Shown piece by piece: positions 1-8,661 of a stretch of 64,000 bases of DNA (within the stretch, counting starts at the first letter, position 1; each line of letters opens with the position of its first letter). The position numbers were made by a program, and so were the translations under genes. The DNA is from Streptococcus sp. CSL10205-OR2 (GTDB lineage: Bacteria > Bacillota > Bacilli > Lactobacillales > Streptococcaceae): contig NZ_JAOTIN010000003.1 in assembly GCF_025660655.1 (NCBI RefSeq), positions 1 to 64,000 on the forward strand. The letters are read 5' to 3'. The notes below the pieces were generated by a model, which saw nothing but the letters and a program-made list of their open reading frames with translations, searched no databases and was not told the DNA's origin.

Positions 1-37
1 AATGATAAACTTAGAAGGATACACAACTATCAGTCTG

Positions 38-70
38 CTAAAAAACTGTTTGAGCTAGCTCAAACAGTTT
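38..70 (-). terminator. Perfect 28-bp palindrome, terminator-like on the minus strand
   Basis: Positions 43-70 form a perfect inverted repeat with 14-nt arms meeting at AGCT|AGCT. On the minus strand the hairpin is followed by a run of T (the A run at 40-45 on the plus strand), as in an intrinsic terminator. No minus-strand gene is visible to its right, so it may be bidirectional or a relic. The rest of 1-145 shows no gene I can support. Confidence 0.5.
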
Positions 71-143
71 AAGAACTAATGACTTAGTCAGAGGAATAAT
101 TTGTTGCACTTAACTTGACAATTGGGGAAAAATATAAAAAATA

Positions 144-172
144 AAAGTCGTTAGCTAGCTAATGGCTTTTTA
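144..172 (+). terminator. Intrinsic terminator upstream of the surface protease
   Basis: A stem from about 145 to 169, with arms AAAGTCGTTAGCT and AGCTAATGGCTTT and two G-U wobbles, runs directly into TTTTT. It probably ends a transcript that starts left of the window and isolates the protease gene. Confidence 0.55.
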
Positions 173-302
173 TGTTGTCAAATTATGAAGGATAAGATAA
201 TCGTAAAAATATATCATTTGATACAAAATGATTTCTCTAAAACGATTGCATTTTAAAAAAATCTATAAAAAAAGTAAATTTTTTAGTAAATCCAAAATAA
301 TA

Positions 303-327
303 ATCAGAAATTATAGAAATTTCTGAT
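303..327. repeat. 10-bp inverted repeat, operator-like, upstream of the protease
   Basis: ATCAGAAATT at 303-312 is repeated inverted as AATTTCTGAT at 318-327 with a 5-bp spacer. It lies about 50 bp upstream of the protease ATG, next to AT-rich -10-like sequence (TTTAATAT near 337-344). It could be an operator or a leader hairpin; the regulator is unknown. Confidence 0.45.
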
Positions 328-378
328 AATTTATGGTTTAATATCTTCATAGACTTTTTAGGATAAAAGGAGAGATTT

Positions 379-3300
379 ATGAGCTTAAAACAACGTTTTT
401 CAATTCGTAAATACAAAGTCGGTGCCATGTCGATTTTACTAGGAACAGTATTTTTCGTCAGTGGTGCAGGCACAGTTGCTGCGGATTCATACACGAAAAA
501 CCCATCTGAGACTGTAACCACAATAGAAGAGGTTGCAAAACTTGAAGAAACAACCCCGACTAATGACAGTGGTTTAGAAACAACCTCATCATCAGATTTA
601 ACGGAAACAGTAGCTTCTGGGGAAAGTCAGCCAGAAACTGCTACAGAGATTGTTTTTGAGACGAACCCAACATCTACTTCTACATCTACATCTGAAATTG
701 TAGAAGATGATAGTCCATCAGACCAATTAGAAGTAAATCCTGTCGCTACTGAGCAAAAGAGCAACGAATCTACTCCTTTAGCAGCTAATAAAACTGAAGC
801 AACCCCACAAAATATTGATAGTAATACCATTATTGCGGTTCCAAAAGTTTGGAAAAATGGCTATAAAGGTGAAGGAACTGTTGTTTCAATCATTGACTCG
901 GGTCTTGATATTGACCATGATGTCTTGCAATTAACTGACTTAACAACAGCTAAATACAAGTCAGCAGAAGAAATAGAAGCGGCCAAAGCTAAGGCAGGCA
1001 TTAACTATGGTAAATGGTATAACAATAAGGTTATTTTTGGTCATAACTATGTTGATAATAATGATCAATTAAAAGAATCAGAAAAAGATTCTCACGGAAC
1101 ACATGTTACAGGAATTGCAGCAGGTAATCCTAAGAAAGAAAATATAGGAGAGTTAATCACAGGTGTTGCACCAGAAGCACAAGTGATGTTCATGCGTGTC
1201 TTTTCTGATGAAAGAAGAGGAACAGGTCCAGCTTTATATGTTAAAGCAATTGAAGATGCTGTTAGATTAGGCGCAGATACCATTAATCTGAGCTTAGGTG
1301 GTGCTAATGGTTCTTTAATTAATTCTGATGACAGATTAATAAGAGCGATAGAAGAAGCAAGAAAAGCTGGTGTTACTGTTGTTATGGCGGCAGGAAATGA
1401 TGGGACTTTTGGTAATGGTTATTCTCAACCATCAGCCCTCTATCCTGATTATGGCTTAGTTGGTAGTCCTTCAACTGCTAAAGAATCTATTTCTGTTGCT
1501 TCATACAACAATTCAACTATTATTAGTCCAGTCTTCAAGATAAAAGAACTAGAAAATGATAGCAATTTTAATCATGGTCTTGTGACTTATGAAGATCCAA
1601 AAGTTAGCAATAAAACTTTTGAATTAGGAAAAGAATATGACTATGAATTTGTAAATCTTGGTAGAGAAGAGCATTATGCTGGTAAAGACCTTAAAGGGAA
1701 AATCGCTTTAATTGAACGTGGAGAATTTACCTTTACAGAGAAAATAGCAACTGCCGCACAACATGGTGCGATAGGTGCTATTGTCTTTAACAATCGTCCA
1801 GGTGAAGCTAACCAAGTGATGAGTTTAGAAGCACCAGCTCATGTGATTCCTTCTCTTTTTATTCAAAAAGAGTTTGGTGATGAGTTAGCAAAACATCATT
1901 ACAAATTAATTTTTAATAATTTAAAAACCAAAGAAGCTAATCCAGAAGCAGAAAAACTATCTAGTTTCTCAAGCTGGGGATTAACAGCTGATGGCGAGTT
2001 AAAACCTGATTTAGCAGCGCCAGGTGGGGCTATTTATTCTTCTATTAATGATAATGAATATGCCATGATGAGTGGTACAAGTATGGCTTCCCCGCATGTT
2101 GCTGGAGCAGCGGCCTTAGTCAAACAATATTTATTGAAGACATATCCAAACATGTCTAAAGAAGAAATGGCAAAAAGCATCAAACTTCTTTTGATGAGTA
2201 CAGCCAAACCTCATTTGAATAAAGATACAAAAGCCTATACATCACCACGCCAACAAGGAGCTGGTCTCATTGATGTAGCAGCAGCTACTCAAACAAATCT
2301 CTATCTAACAGGAAATGGGGATAGTGATGGTAGTATTGCACTTGGTAACGTTAAAGACAGAATTAGATTTGATGTCACTCTTCACAATATTGGTGACACT
2401 GCTAAAGAATTAAACTATATTACTCATCTCAACACTGATTTGGTCAATCAAGGTGTGTTTACCTTGTTACCACTTAATATAGAAAATACTCCTGGTGGAA
2501 AAGTTCGTGTAGAAGCTCATCAAACTAAAACAATTACCATTGATATTGACGCTTCTAAATTTGATGAACCGCTTCGAAGCCTTATGCCAAATGGCTACTT
2601 CTTAGAAGGTTACGTCAGATTTACTGATATCGCTGATGGTGGTGATGTCGTTAGTATTCCTTACGTTGGATTTAAAGGGGAATTCCAAAATCTTGAGGTG
2701 ATTGAAAAATCTATTTATGATCTTGTTGCTGATGAGGAAGCTGGTTTTTATTTCACTCCAGAGGAATCTCTCGAAATTCCAAGTCAAGAAAATTACACAG
2801 GGCTTGTAACAACGTCAACTGATACTCTTGTTTCAACAGGAGAGACAACACCAGTTGAATTGAAAGTATTAGGGACTTATCAATCAGATGACGGTGCTTA
2901 CATCCTTGAATTAGATGAAGACGGTAAACCTCATTTGGCTATTTCACCAAATGATGACCAAAACCAAGATTCATTTGCCTTTAAAGGTGTCTTCTTGCGT
3001 AACTTTAATAACCTACGTGCTAAAGTTTATCGTTTTGATGATAAAGAAAGAACAACACCTCTATGGGTAAGCTCTGCTCAAAATGGTTATAAGAACTACT
3101 TTGGTGGAAATCCTAACAATTCTCTCTCTAATCTATTATTTGAAACAGAGTGGGATGGCACAACAACTGATGGTCTACCTGTAGCTGATGGTAAATACCA
3201 ATATGTTCTAACGTATTACTCAGATGTTCCTGGTGGTGCTATGCAAGAAATGGCGTTTGATATTATCTTAGATAGACAAGCACCAACATTGACAACAGCT

Positions 3301-6072
3301 ACTTATGATAAAGCAAGTAGAGTCTTTAAAGCTCGTCCAGCAGTTGAACACGGTGAGTCAGGAATCTTCAGAGAGCGTCTTTTCTATCTTGTTGCTGATC
3401 AAGACGGTCACTATAATGAAAGCTATAGAAAACAAGGTGAAGATGGTTTTGTTATTTTAGATAATAAAGTATTTGTCGACCAACAAGAAGACGGTAGCTT
3501 TGTATTACCTCAAGAATTGACAGATTTCTCTCATGCCTATTATGTGGTTGAAGATTATGCAGGAAACAGAGCAATGTCTACCCTAGCTAATTTGATTAGT
3601 ATCGGTAATCAAAATGGTTTAGTTGCGATCAAAGTCTTTAGTGAAGAACTAAACTCAGAGGTGTCAGTAGATGTGACTTATTCTATCAGAGATGAAAATG
3701 GCCAACAGGTGAGAAAACAATTCCATGGTGGCGATTTAAATCTTGTCAAATTACCATTTGGAACCTATACTGTTGATTTATTCGTATATGATGAAGAACG
3801 CGCACAATTAGTTAGTGATAGAAGTGTCACAGTGACCATCTCTGAAGAAGAGAGTGTTAAAGATGCCATTTTCAAAGTAAAAGTTCTATCAAAAGCATCT
3901 CTTTTGATTGATTTTGACAAAGAGTTGCCAAGAGGATCTGAAGTCCGAATAATTAGTGGTGAAACAACAAGTATTGTATTACCAAATTCAACTTACTCAC
4001 GTTCAGACTATGGTAAGTATGTGCCAACAGGTGACTATCGTTTGGCTTTAACCCTACCAACAGGTTATGATGTTTTAGAAGATTTAGAGGCTTTAACTGT
4101 TTCAGTTATTGAAGACGAAGTGAACACTACAAAACTCACCCTCATCAATAAAAATGCTTTAATGGAAGTCATCAATAGTCAAACTGATGTGCCACTAGAA
4201 GCTACTTTTTACAATGCAGCTGAAGAATTGAGAAGAGCTTATTTGGTAAGTCTTGAAAAAGCACAAAATCTTTTGAAAAATAAAGCGCCTCAATCTGAGA
4301 TAGACAAAGCCGTTTTAGAATTGCAAACAGCACATCAATCACTCAATGGACAAGAAACAGTTGTGACTTTATTGTCAGAAGAATTAGCAAAAGAAACAGA
4401 TGTTAAAGACAGTATTCGTTTCATCAATGCTAGCACTTCAGAAAAAGAAAACTATGCTAATCAATTGGCAAGTGCCAAACAAGTGCTACAAAAAACAAGA
4501 GTGACTCAAGTTGAAATTGATGCTGCCTTAGAAAGTCTAGCCAACGCTAGAGAACAGTTAAATGGCCAAGAGACAAACAAGTCAAACTTAAGTGATTTGG
4601 TTTCAAAAGCACCAGCCTTTAAACAAACATCAGTGAAATATCAAAATGCTAGTGACGATAAAAAAGAAGCTTATGACCAGTTATTGCAAGAAGCTCAGAC
4701 TCTCTTAACAAATGATAAAGCAAGTCAAGAACAAGTAGATGCTCTCTTTAATCGACTACAAGAAGCTATTAATAGCTTAGATGGCAAAGAGATAAGAGAA
4801 ACCAAAGTGCCAGATAAGGCACCAAGCTATGAGCTACCAGTTTCAGACTTTGTACCAGAAACGAAAGTGCCAGAAGAAGCCCCAAGTTATGAGTTACCAG
4901 CTTCAGACTTTGTCCCAGAAACTAAAGTGCCAGATAAAGCCCCAAGTTATGAGCTTCCAGCTTCAGACTTTGTACCAGAAACCAAAGTGCCAGATAAGGC
5001 ACCAAGCTATGAGCTACCAGTTTCAGACTTTGTACCAGAAACGAAAGTGCCAGAAGAAGCCCCAAGTTATGAGTTACCAGCTTCAGACTTTGTACCAGAA
5101 ACCAAAGTGCCAGATAAGGCACCAAGTTATGAGCTACCAGCTTCAGACTTTGTACCAGAAACGAAAGTGCCAGAAGAAGCCCCAAGTTATGAGTTACCAG
5201 CTTCAGACTTTGTCCCAGAAACCAAAGTGCCAGATAAGGCACCAAGTTATGAGCTACCAGCTTCAGACTTTGTACCAGAAACCAAAGTGCCAGAAGAAGC
5301 ACCTACTGCAGACGATAAACCAACTTTTGAAGGTGAAATGATTGATAAAGGATCAACTACTGTTCCAACGCCAGATCAATCAGGGGAAAAATCTGAAGAT
5401 ACAGTAACTCCGACACCAGAAGACTCAACTAAGTCATCCAATGATGAAGAAGAATTGACTATATATAAAGAACTAATCGATGTAACTAACGGTGTTCGTG
5501 TTGTTCTTATAGAAGGAGAACAGGCACCAATTGTTGGTTTGAAAATCACTCATAAAGAAACAGCTGATGCACAGACACCAAGCATTTTGGCATCAGAAGA
5601 CTATGATTTGTTTGATATTATCTTATTAGATAAAGATGGAAATAGTGTGCAACCAACAAAAGATACATTTGTCATCTTGCCAGTTGATGATGGTAAAGAA
5701 GTTGAACGTGTTGTTTATCTACCAAATACTTCTTCTGAAGAATCATTAGAATTTACATCAATTATTTATAGTGATGAGAATGGTCAGATACATAATGCAG
5801 TTGAATTTATTGCTAAACACTTTAGTGATTATGGATTGGTGTATAAGAAAAACACTGTTTCAACAACAGAAAAACAAGCAACACCATTAGCAGTAGATAC
5901 TAAAAAAGATGTCCCTTCTTCAATTCAAGCATCAGTTTCTACAACTACTAATGATGGTAAAGTTCTTCCTAAAACAGGAGATTCAGATACCACATCAGCA
6001 CTACTGGGCTTGAGTCTAGTAGTTGGAGGAATGGGAATGGCGACAACTTATCGCAGAAGAAAACACCAATAA
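379..6072 (+). CDS. Cell-wall-anchored subtilisin-like serine protease (lactocepin/C5a-peptidase family, S8)
   Basis: An 1897-residue surface protease that should be secreted, sortase-anchored and able to cleave host or milk proteins. Residues 7-11 (FSIRK) open a YSIRK-type signal ending near residue 35. The catalytic triad is visible: Asp173 (IIDSG), His239 (DSHGTHV) and Ser568 (GTSMASPH), with a PA domain inserted at about 395-530. Fn3-like domains follow, then three FIVAR-like helical repeats (about 1265-1470). Eight 20-residue repeats occupy 1475-1634, and LPKTG is at 1863-1867 before a hydrophobic stretch and a basic tail. The ATG follows AAAGGAGAG. It is much longer than classical ScpA (about 1170 residues), nearer PrtS/CspA-type proteases. 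The exact substrate cannot be read from sequence. Confidence 0.93.
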   Translation: MSLKQRFSIRKYKVGAMSILLGTVFFVSGAGTVAADSYTKNPSETVTTIEEVAKLEETTPTNDSGLETTSSSDLTETVASGESQPETATEIVFETNPTSTSTSTSEIVEDDSPSDQLEVNPVATEQKSNESTPLAANKTEATPQNIDSNTIIAVPKVWKNGYKGEGTVVSIIDSGLDIDHDVLQLTDLTTAKYKSAEEIEAAKAKAGINYGKWYNNKVIFGHNYVDNNDQLKESEKDSHGTHVTGIAAGNPKKENIGELITGVAPEAQVMFMRVFSDERRGTGPALYVKAIEDAVRLGADTINLSLGGANGSLINSDDRLIRAIEEARKAGVTVVMAAGNDGTFGNGYSQPSALYPDYGLVGSPSTAKESISVASYNNSTIISPVFKIKELENDSNFNHGLVTYEDPKVSNKTFELGKEYDYEFVNLGREEHYAGKDLKGKIALIERGEFTFTEKIATAAQHGAIGAIVFNNRPGEANQVMSLEAPAHVIPSLFIQKEFGDELAKHHYKLIFNNLKTKEANPEAEKLSSFSSWGLTADGELKPDLAAPGGAIYSSINDNEYAMMSGTSMASPHVAGAAALVKQYLLKTYPNMSKEEMAKSIKLLLMSTAKPHLNKDTKAYTSPRQQGAGLIDVAAATQTNLYLTGNGDSDGSIALGNVKDRIRFDVTLHNIGDTAKELNYITHLNTDLVNQGVFTLLPLNIENTPGGKVRVEAHQTKTITIDIDASKFDEPLRSLMPNGYFLEGYVRFTDIADGGDVVSIPYVGFKGEFQNLEVIEKSIYDLVADEEAGFYFTPEESLEIPSQENYTGLVTTSTDTLVSTGETTPVELKVLGTYQSDDGAYILELDEDGKPHLAISPNDDQNQDSFAFKGVFLRNFNNLRAKVYRFDDKERTTPLWVSSAQNGYKNYFGGNPNNSLSNLLFETEWDGTTTDGLPVADGKYQYVLTYYSDVPGGAMQEMAFDIILDRQAPTLTTATYDKASRVFKARPAVEHGESGIFRERLFYLVADQDGHYNESYRKQGEDGFVILDNKVFVDQQEDGSFVLPQELTDFSHAYYVVEDYAGNRAMSTLANLISIGNQNGLVAIKVFSEELNSEVSVDVTYSIRDENGQQVRKQFHGGDLNLVKLPFGTYTVDLFVYDEERAQLVSDRSVTVTISEEESVKDAIFKVKVLSKASLLIDFDKELPRGSEVRIISGETTSIVLPNSTYSRSDYGKYVPTGDYRLALTLPTGYDVLEDLEALTVSVIEDEVNTTKLTLINKNALMEVINSQTDVPLEATFYNAAEELRRAYLVSLEKAQNLLKNKAPQSEIDKAVLELQTAHQSLNGQETVVTLLSEELAKETDVKDSIRFINASTSEKENYANQLASAKQVLQKTRVTQVEIDAALESLANAREQLNGQETNKSNLSDLVSKAPAFKQTSVKYQNASDDKKEAYDQLLQEAQTLLTNDKASQEQVDALFNRLQEAINSLDGKEIRETKVPDKAPSYELPVSDFVPETKVPEEAPSYELPASDFVPETKVPDKAPSYELPASDFVPETKVPDKAPSYELPVSDFVPETKVPEEAPSYELPASDFVPETKVPDKAPSYELPASDFVPETKVPEEAPSYELPASDFVPETKVPDKAPSYELPASDFVPETKVPEEAPTADDKPTFEGEMIDKGSTTVPTPDQSGEKSEDTVTPTPEDSTKSSNDEEELTIYKELIDVTNGVRVVLIEGEQAPIVGLKITHKETADAQTPSILASEDYDLFDIILLDKDGNSVQPTKDTFVILPVDDGKEVERVVYLPNTSSEESLEFTSIIYSDENGQIHNAVEFIAKHFSDYGLVYKKNTVSTTEKQATPLAVDTKKDVPSSIQASVSTTTNDGKVLPKTGDSDTTSALLGLSLVVGGMGMATTYRRRKHQ
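4801..5300 (+). repeat. 60-bp tandem repeat, eight copies plus a partial ninth, in the protease stalk
   Basis: Eight consecutive 60-bp units (4801-5280) encode a 20-residue unit of the form TKVP(DK/EE)APSYELP(A/V)SDFVPE. A partial ninth unit follows. DK and EE variants alternate, and some units are identical over more than 100 bp, which suggests recent duplication or gene conversion. The Pro-rich acidic repeat probably forms an extended wall-spanning stalk, and copy number is likely to vary between strains. Confidence 0.95.
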
Positions 6073-6113
6073 ACCTTGAGTAGATGATAGTTTGACTAAT
6101 ATCTAAAAGGTAT

Positions 6114-6165
6114 CAAAAACACTCTGATAGATGGACATTTAAGTCTTTCTGCCAGAGTGTTTTTA
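6114..6165 (+). terminator. Intrinsic terminator after the protease gene
   Basis: The arms AAAAACACTCTG (6115-6126) and CAGAGTGTTTTT (6153-6164) form a 12-bp stem that ends in a T run. Confidence 0.85.
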
Positions 6166-6216
6166 GTGTGAGAAGCTACCAACTATTCTTATGTCACAAC
6201 AGGAAATTTAATAACA

Positions 6217-6225
6217 TGGTATAAT
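6217..6225 (+). promoter_or_regulatory. Extended -10 promoter of the lipoprotein gene
   Basis: TGGTATAAT is a perfect TGn-TATAAT element about 95 bp upstream of the ATG. No good -35 is visible. The rest of 6166-6318 holds nothing else I recognise. Confidence 0.55.
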
Positions 6226-6318
6226 ATAACATATCATCACAAATTATAAAGTATGCTACATGATGATAAAAATACCAAATAAAGAAGAAATACCATTTTT
6301 AAAAATAGGTGGGAGAAA

Positions 6319-7530
6319 ATGACATATCGTTTAATAAGTTTCACTATTATCATTTTACTGATAATATCGGGATGCTCAAATACTAATAAAAGTAAAAAAG
6401 CTAACAGTCAAGACAGTCAAACAACACAGGTGACATCAAGTGAGAAATCAAAAGCAATCGATTTATCAGGAACATTTTATGCCACCTCAGGAGAAACTGC
6501 AACAGTTAAATCATTGGCTAGTAACGAATGGCAAATGGCTTATACGACATTAGATGGTGATGTTACTGCTAGCTTTGAAACCAAATGGGAAGAATCTGAT
6601 GGAATGAGTAAGTCAGAAACGCCAATGACAAAATCTGATGGCTATTTAGGTTTTACTATTATTGTGGAGTATAAAAGTACAACGGATATCAAAATAACGA
6701 TGACCGATGGCAACCCAAGTCATCAAATGATATTCACTAAAAAAGAACCTAGTGAGTTAGAAAAGTATGATGTTGTCTTACAAGGTGATTTGACACCATT
6801 TGAGGGACATTTTTCTACTAATGAGTTTAATAAAACGATAGCAGATTCAGGTTTTACCTATGGGGGTTATACTCCTGATGATTATTTTAATGACAGAACC
6901 ACGGTATTTCCTACCATTAAAAAGGATGGGTATTGGAATGGGATTTTATCTCATGGTAATTTTGCTATTAGCCCCTCTAACTTACCTACCAAAAGAGATG
7001 GTTATTATGTTGTTCATTTGTATGGTACAAATACAGGGGCAAACAATACTGAAATGACTTTGTTACTTGTGCCACCAAAGATAAAAGGACCAGATGGGAT
7101 TGTTAGTCAAGAAAGACGAGCCTTTATGGAAGGTATTGATGGCAGTATTCGCTTGTTAGAGTATCTTGAAAAAGATTGGTGGAAAGCCTATCAATCGCAG
7201 GAAGAAGATTTAGACATAGAAGCCATTAATAACGGAGACTTTTCGTCTCTAGTAGGAACTTGGAAAGATGGCAAAGGCAATATTCTTGTGATTTACGAGG
7301 ACGGCTCGACTAATGGTAGTGGGAAATTATATTCTGTTCAAAATTCGGATGAAGTTAGTAAAGTACCATACGTAAGCATCAGTTATGGGTATACAGGGGC
7401 AGCACTTGGGTTATATAAAATTGGTTTTAACAACCCTGAGGGTGATCAGAGTGATACCAGTCGTCCACGTTTGATTATCGCCCAACAAGGAGGAAATTAC
7501 TCCGCAGATAGCTATTATTACCGCCAATAA
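6319..7530 (+). CDS. Lipoprotein of unknown function with a DUF6287-like C-terminal domain
   Basis: A 403-residue predicted lipoprotein. A short basic N-terminus and hydrophobic segment end in the lipobox IISGC with Cys19, followed by a Ser/Lys/Thr-rich linker. At about 303-345 there is a segment of the pattern SSLVGTWKDGKGN, resembling the small DUF6287 domain found in streptococcal lipoproteins. A weaker, similar start (LSGTFYA) occurs near residue 50. It has its own promoter and a GGTGGGAG ribosome binding site, and stands alone between terminators. No catalytic motif is visible; the function is unknown. Confidence 0.75.
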   Translation: MTYRLISFTIIILLIISGCSNTNKSKKANSQDSQTTQVTSSEKSKAIDLSGTFYATSGETATVKSLASNEWQMAYTTLDGDVTASFETKWEESDGMSKSETPMTKSDGYLGFTIIVEYKSTTDIKITMTDGNPSHQMIFTKKEPSELEKYDVVLQGDLTPFEGHFSTNEFNKTIADSGFTYGGYTPDDYFNDRTTVFPTIKKDGYWNGILSHGNFAISPSNLPTKRDGYYVVHLYGTNTGANNTEMTLLLVPPKIKGPDGIVSQERRAFMEGIDGSIRLLEYLEKDWWKAYQSQEEDLDIEAINNGDFSSLVGTWKDGKGNILVIYEDGSTNGSGKLYSVQNSDEVSKVPYVSISYGYTGAALGLYKIGFNNPEGDQSDTSRPRLIIAQQGGNYSADSYYYRQ

Positions 7531-7567
7531 TTTTCCACTTTTTCTTCAAATTTTTTAAAAAAATTGA

Positions 7568-7597
7568 TTGACAAAGTTATTGTTCGTATGCTAAGAT
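7568..7597 (+). promoter_or_regulatory. Promoter of the pyr operon
   Basis: TTGACA (7568-7573) is separated by 18 bp from TAAGAT (7592-7597), which is preceded by TG at 7589-7590 (extended -10). Transcription would begin near 7604 and leave a leader of about 315 nt before pyrF. Confidence 0.75.
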
Positions 7598-7603
7598 AGG
7601 AAA

Positions 7604-7860
7604 GATAAAAAAATAGAATAAATGAGAAGGAGAGACGAATGTTTAATCACTTAAAGCAAACAATTATCTTTAATAGTTCAGCTTTTGGTCATAACTGTCT
7701 CTTTTCTATTTTTAAAGCATTCGTTTTACTGGTACAAGAGCAGTGCCAGTTATTTAAAGCTTTTTGCTTTTCTATTTTTACAGTTGTTAATTTTACTATT
7801 TCCAGTTTTGCTTTGGCGCTTTAGCCATTGGCTTGACTGGTTTTTTTGTGGCCTTTTTTC
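7604..7860 (+). promoter_or_regulatory. Candidate UTP-sensitive attenuator leader of pyrFEBI
   Basis: The leader is strongly U-rich between 7680 and 7860. A hairpin at 7728-7750 (ACTGGTAC paired with GTGCCAGT, loop of 7) is followed by about 50 nt of U-rich RNA. A terminator-like structure then pairs CCAGT (7802-7806) with ACTGG (7836-7840), with an inner TGGC/GCCA stem and TTTTTTT at 7841-7847. ACTGG (7728) and CCAGT (7802) could also pair, giving an alternative fold. A 14-nt direct repeat, CTTTTCTATTTTTA, occurs at 7701 and 7767. I find no PyrR-type box. The layout resembles the enterobacterial pyrBI leader; that function is inferred. Confidence 0.6.
7639..7824 (+). CDS. Putative pyr leader peptide (61 residues, 12 of them Phe)
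   Basis: The ORF starts with ATG after a near-perfect ribosome binding site (AGAAGGAGAG, 7626-7635). It has no resemblance to a functional protein: it is hydrophobic and Phe-rich because it reads the U-rich tracts, and the sequence FSIF occurs twice through the direct repeat. Its stop codon (7822-7824) falls in the loop of the terminator hairpin just before the T run. In enterobacterial pyrBI, a ribosome on such a leader ORF follows RNA polymerase and opens the terminator when UTP is low. That role here is inferred; the peptide may have no function of its own. Confidence 0.5.
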   Translation: MFNHLKQTIIFNSSAFGHNCLFSIFKAFVLLVQEQCQLFKAFCFSIFTVVNFTISSFALAL

Positions 7861-7919
7861 GAGCATCAGTCACAACGCGTAAATCATCACAACTTTACAA
7901 AAGATAAGGAGGCTAACCA

Positions 7920-8648
7920 TTGACGTTAAAACAGATACCTAAGGCAGTTATTGTCGCTCTTGATTTTCCAAACAAACAAGAGACACTTGCCTTTTTAGAG
8001 CAATTTACTGAGGAAAAGTTATTCGTGAAGGTTGGAATGGAGCTATTTTATAGTGAAGGCCCAGCTATTATCAGAGAAATAAAGTCTAGAGGCCATCACA
8101 TTTTTCTCGATTTAAAACTCCATGATATCCCAAACACTGTAGAAAAGGCGATGAGTGTTTTAGCCACTTTAGAGGTGGATATGGTTAACGTGCATGCTGC
8201 AGGAACTATTGATATGATGGCGGCTGCACTAAAAGGATTGACAAATCAAGCTGCTAAACAGTCAAAAAAGCGCCCACTTATCATAGCAGTTACTCAGCTA
8301 ACCTCAACAGATGAAACAAGGATGCAAAAAGATCTCTTGATTTCATCCTCTCTTGAAGAAACCGTTAAGGGTTATGCTCAAAATGCCAAAACAGCTGGAC
8401 TTGATGGTGTTGTTTGTTCACCTCATGAAGTGCAAATGATTCATGAGGTTTGCGGTGCAGACTTTTTAACAGTGACACCAGGTATTCGATTCCTAGATAA
8501 CGATAAAGATGACCAAGTGCGAGTAACGACACCAGAAAAAGCCAAACAATTAGGGTCAGATTTTATTGTGGTTGGTAGACCAATCACCAAGGCAAAAGAT
8601 CCAGTGTTAGCCTATAAAAACTGTCAGCAAGCATTTTTAAAAGGATAA
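7920..8648 (+). CDS. pyrF: Orotidine-5'-phosphate decarboxylase
   Basis: Catalyses the last step of UMP synthesis, OMP to UMP plus CO2, in the cytosol. At 242 residues it has the family length. It shows the N-terminal VALDF strand, the catalytic DLKLHDIPNTV motif with the Lys/Asp pair, and the phosphate-binding VVGRPIT end. The start is TTG at 7920, seven bases after AAGGAGG; no ATG fits. It is first in the pyrF-pyrE-pyrB-pyrI operon, behind the leader/attenuator. Confidence 0.96.
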   Translation: MTLKQIPKAVIVALDFPNKQETLAFLEQFTEEKLFVKVGMELFYSEGPAIIREIKSRGHHIFLDLKLHDIPNTVEKAMSVLATLEVDMVNVHAAGTIDMMAAALKGLTNQAAKQSKKRPLIIAVTQLTSTDETRMQKDLLISSSLEETVKGYAQNAKTAGLDGVVCSPHEVQMIHEVCGADFLTVTPGIRFLDNDKDDQVRVTTPEKAKQLGSDFIVVGRPITKAKDPVLAYKNCQQAFLKG

Positions 8649-8661
8649 AAGGAGGAAGATG

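Noticed and set aside
43..70. Palindrome as a mobile-element end or attachment site
   Set aside because: No second copy, transposase or target duplication is visible in the window; a terminator explains it better.
4801..5300. CRISPR-like periodic repeats
   Set aside because: The repeats are contiguous, coding and in frame with no unique spacers, so this is a protein repeat.
4829..5341. Long ORFs in other frames and on the minus strand (also 4922-5302) across the protease repeat
   Set aside because: They exist only because a 60-bp tandem repeat keeps every stop-free frame open; they have no ribosome binding site or recognisable protein.
7685..7882. Second small ORF in the pyr leader, another frame
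   Set aside because: It has no ribosome binding site; the ORF starting at 7639 has an excellent one and a better placed stop.
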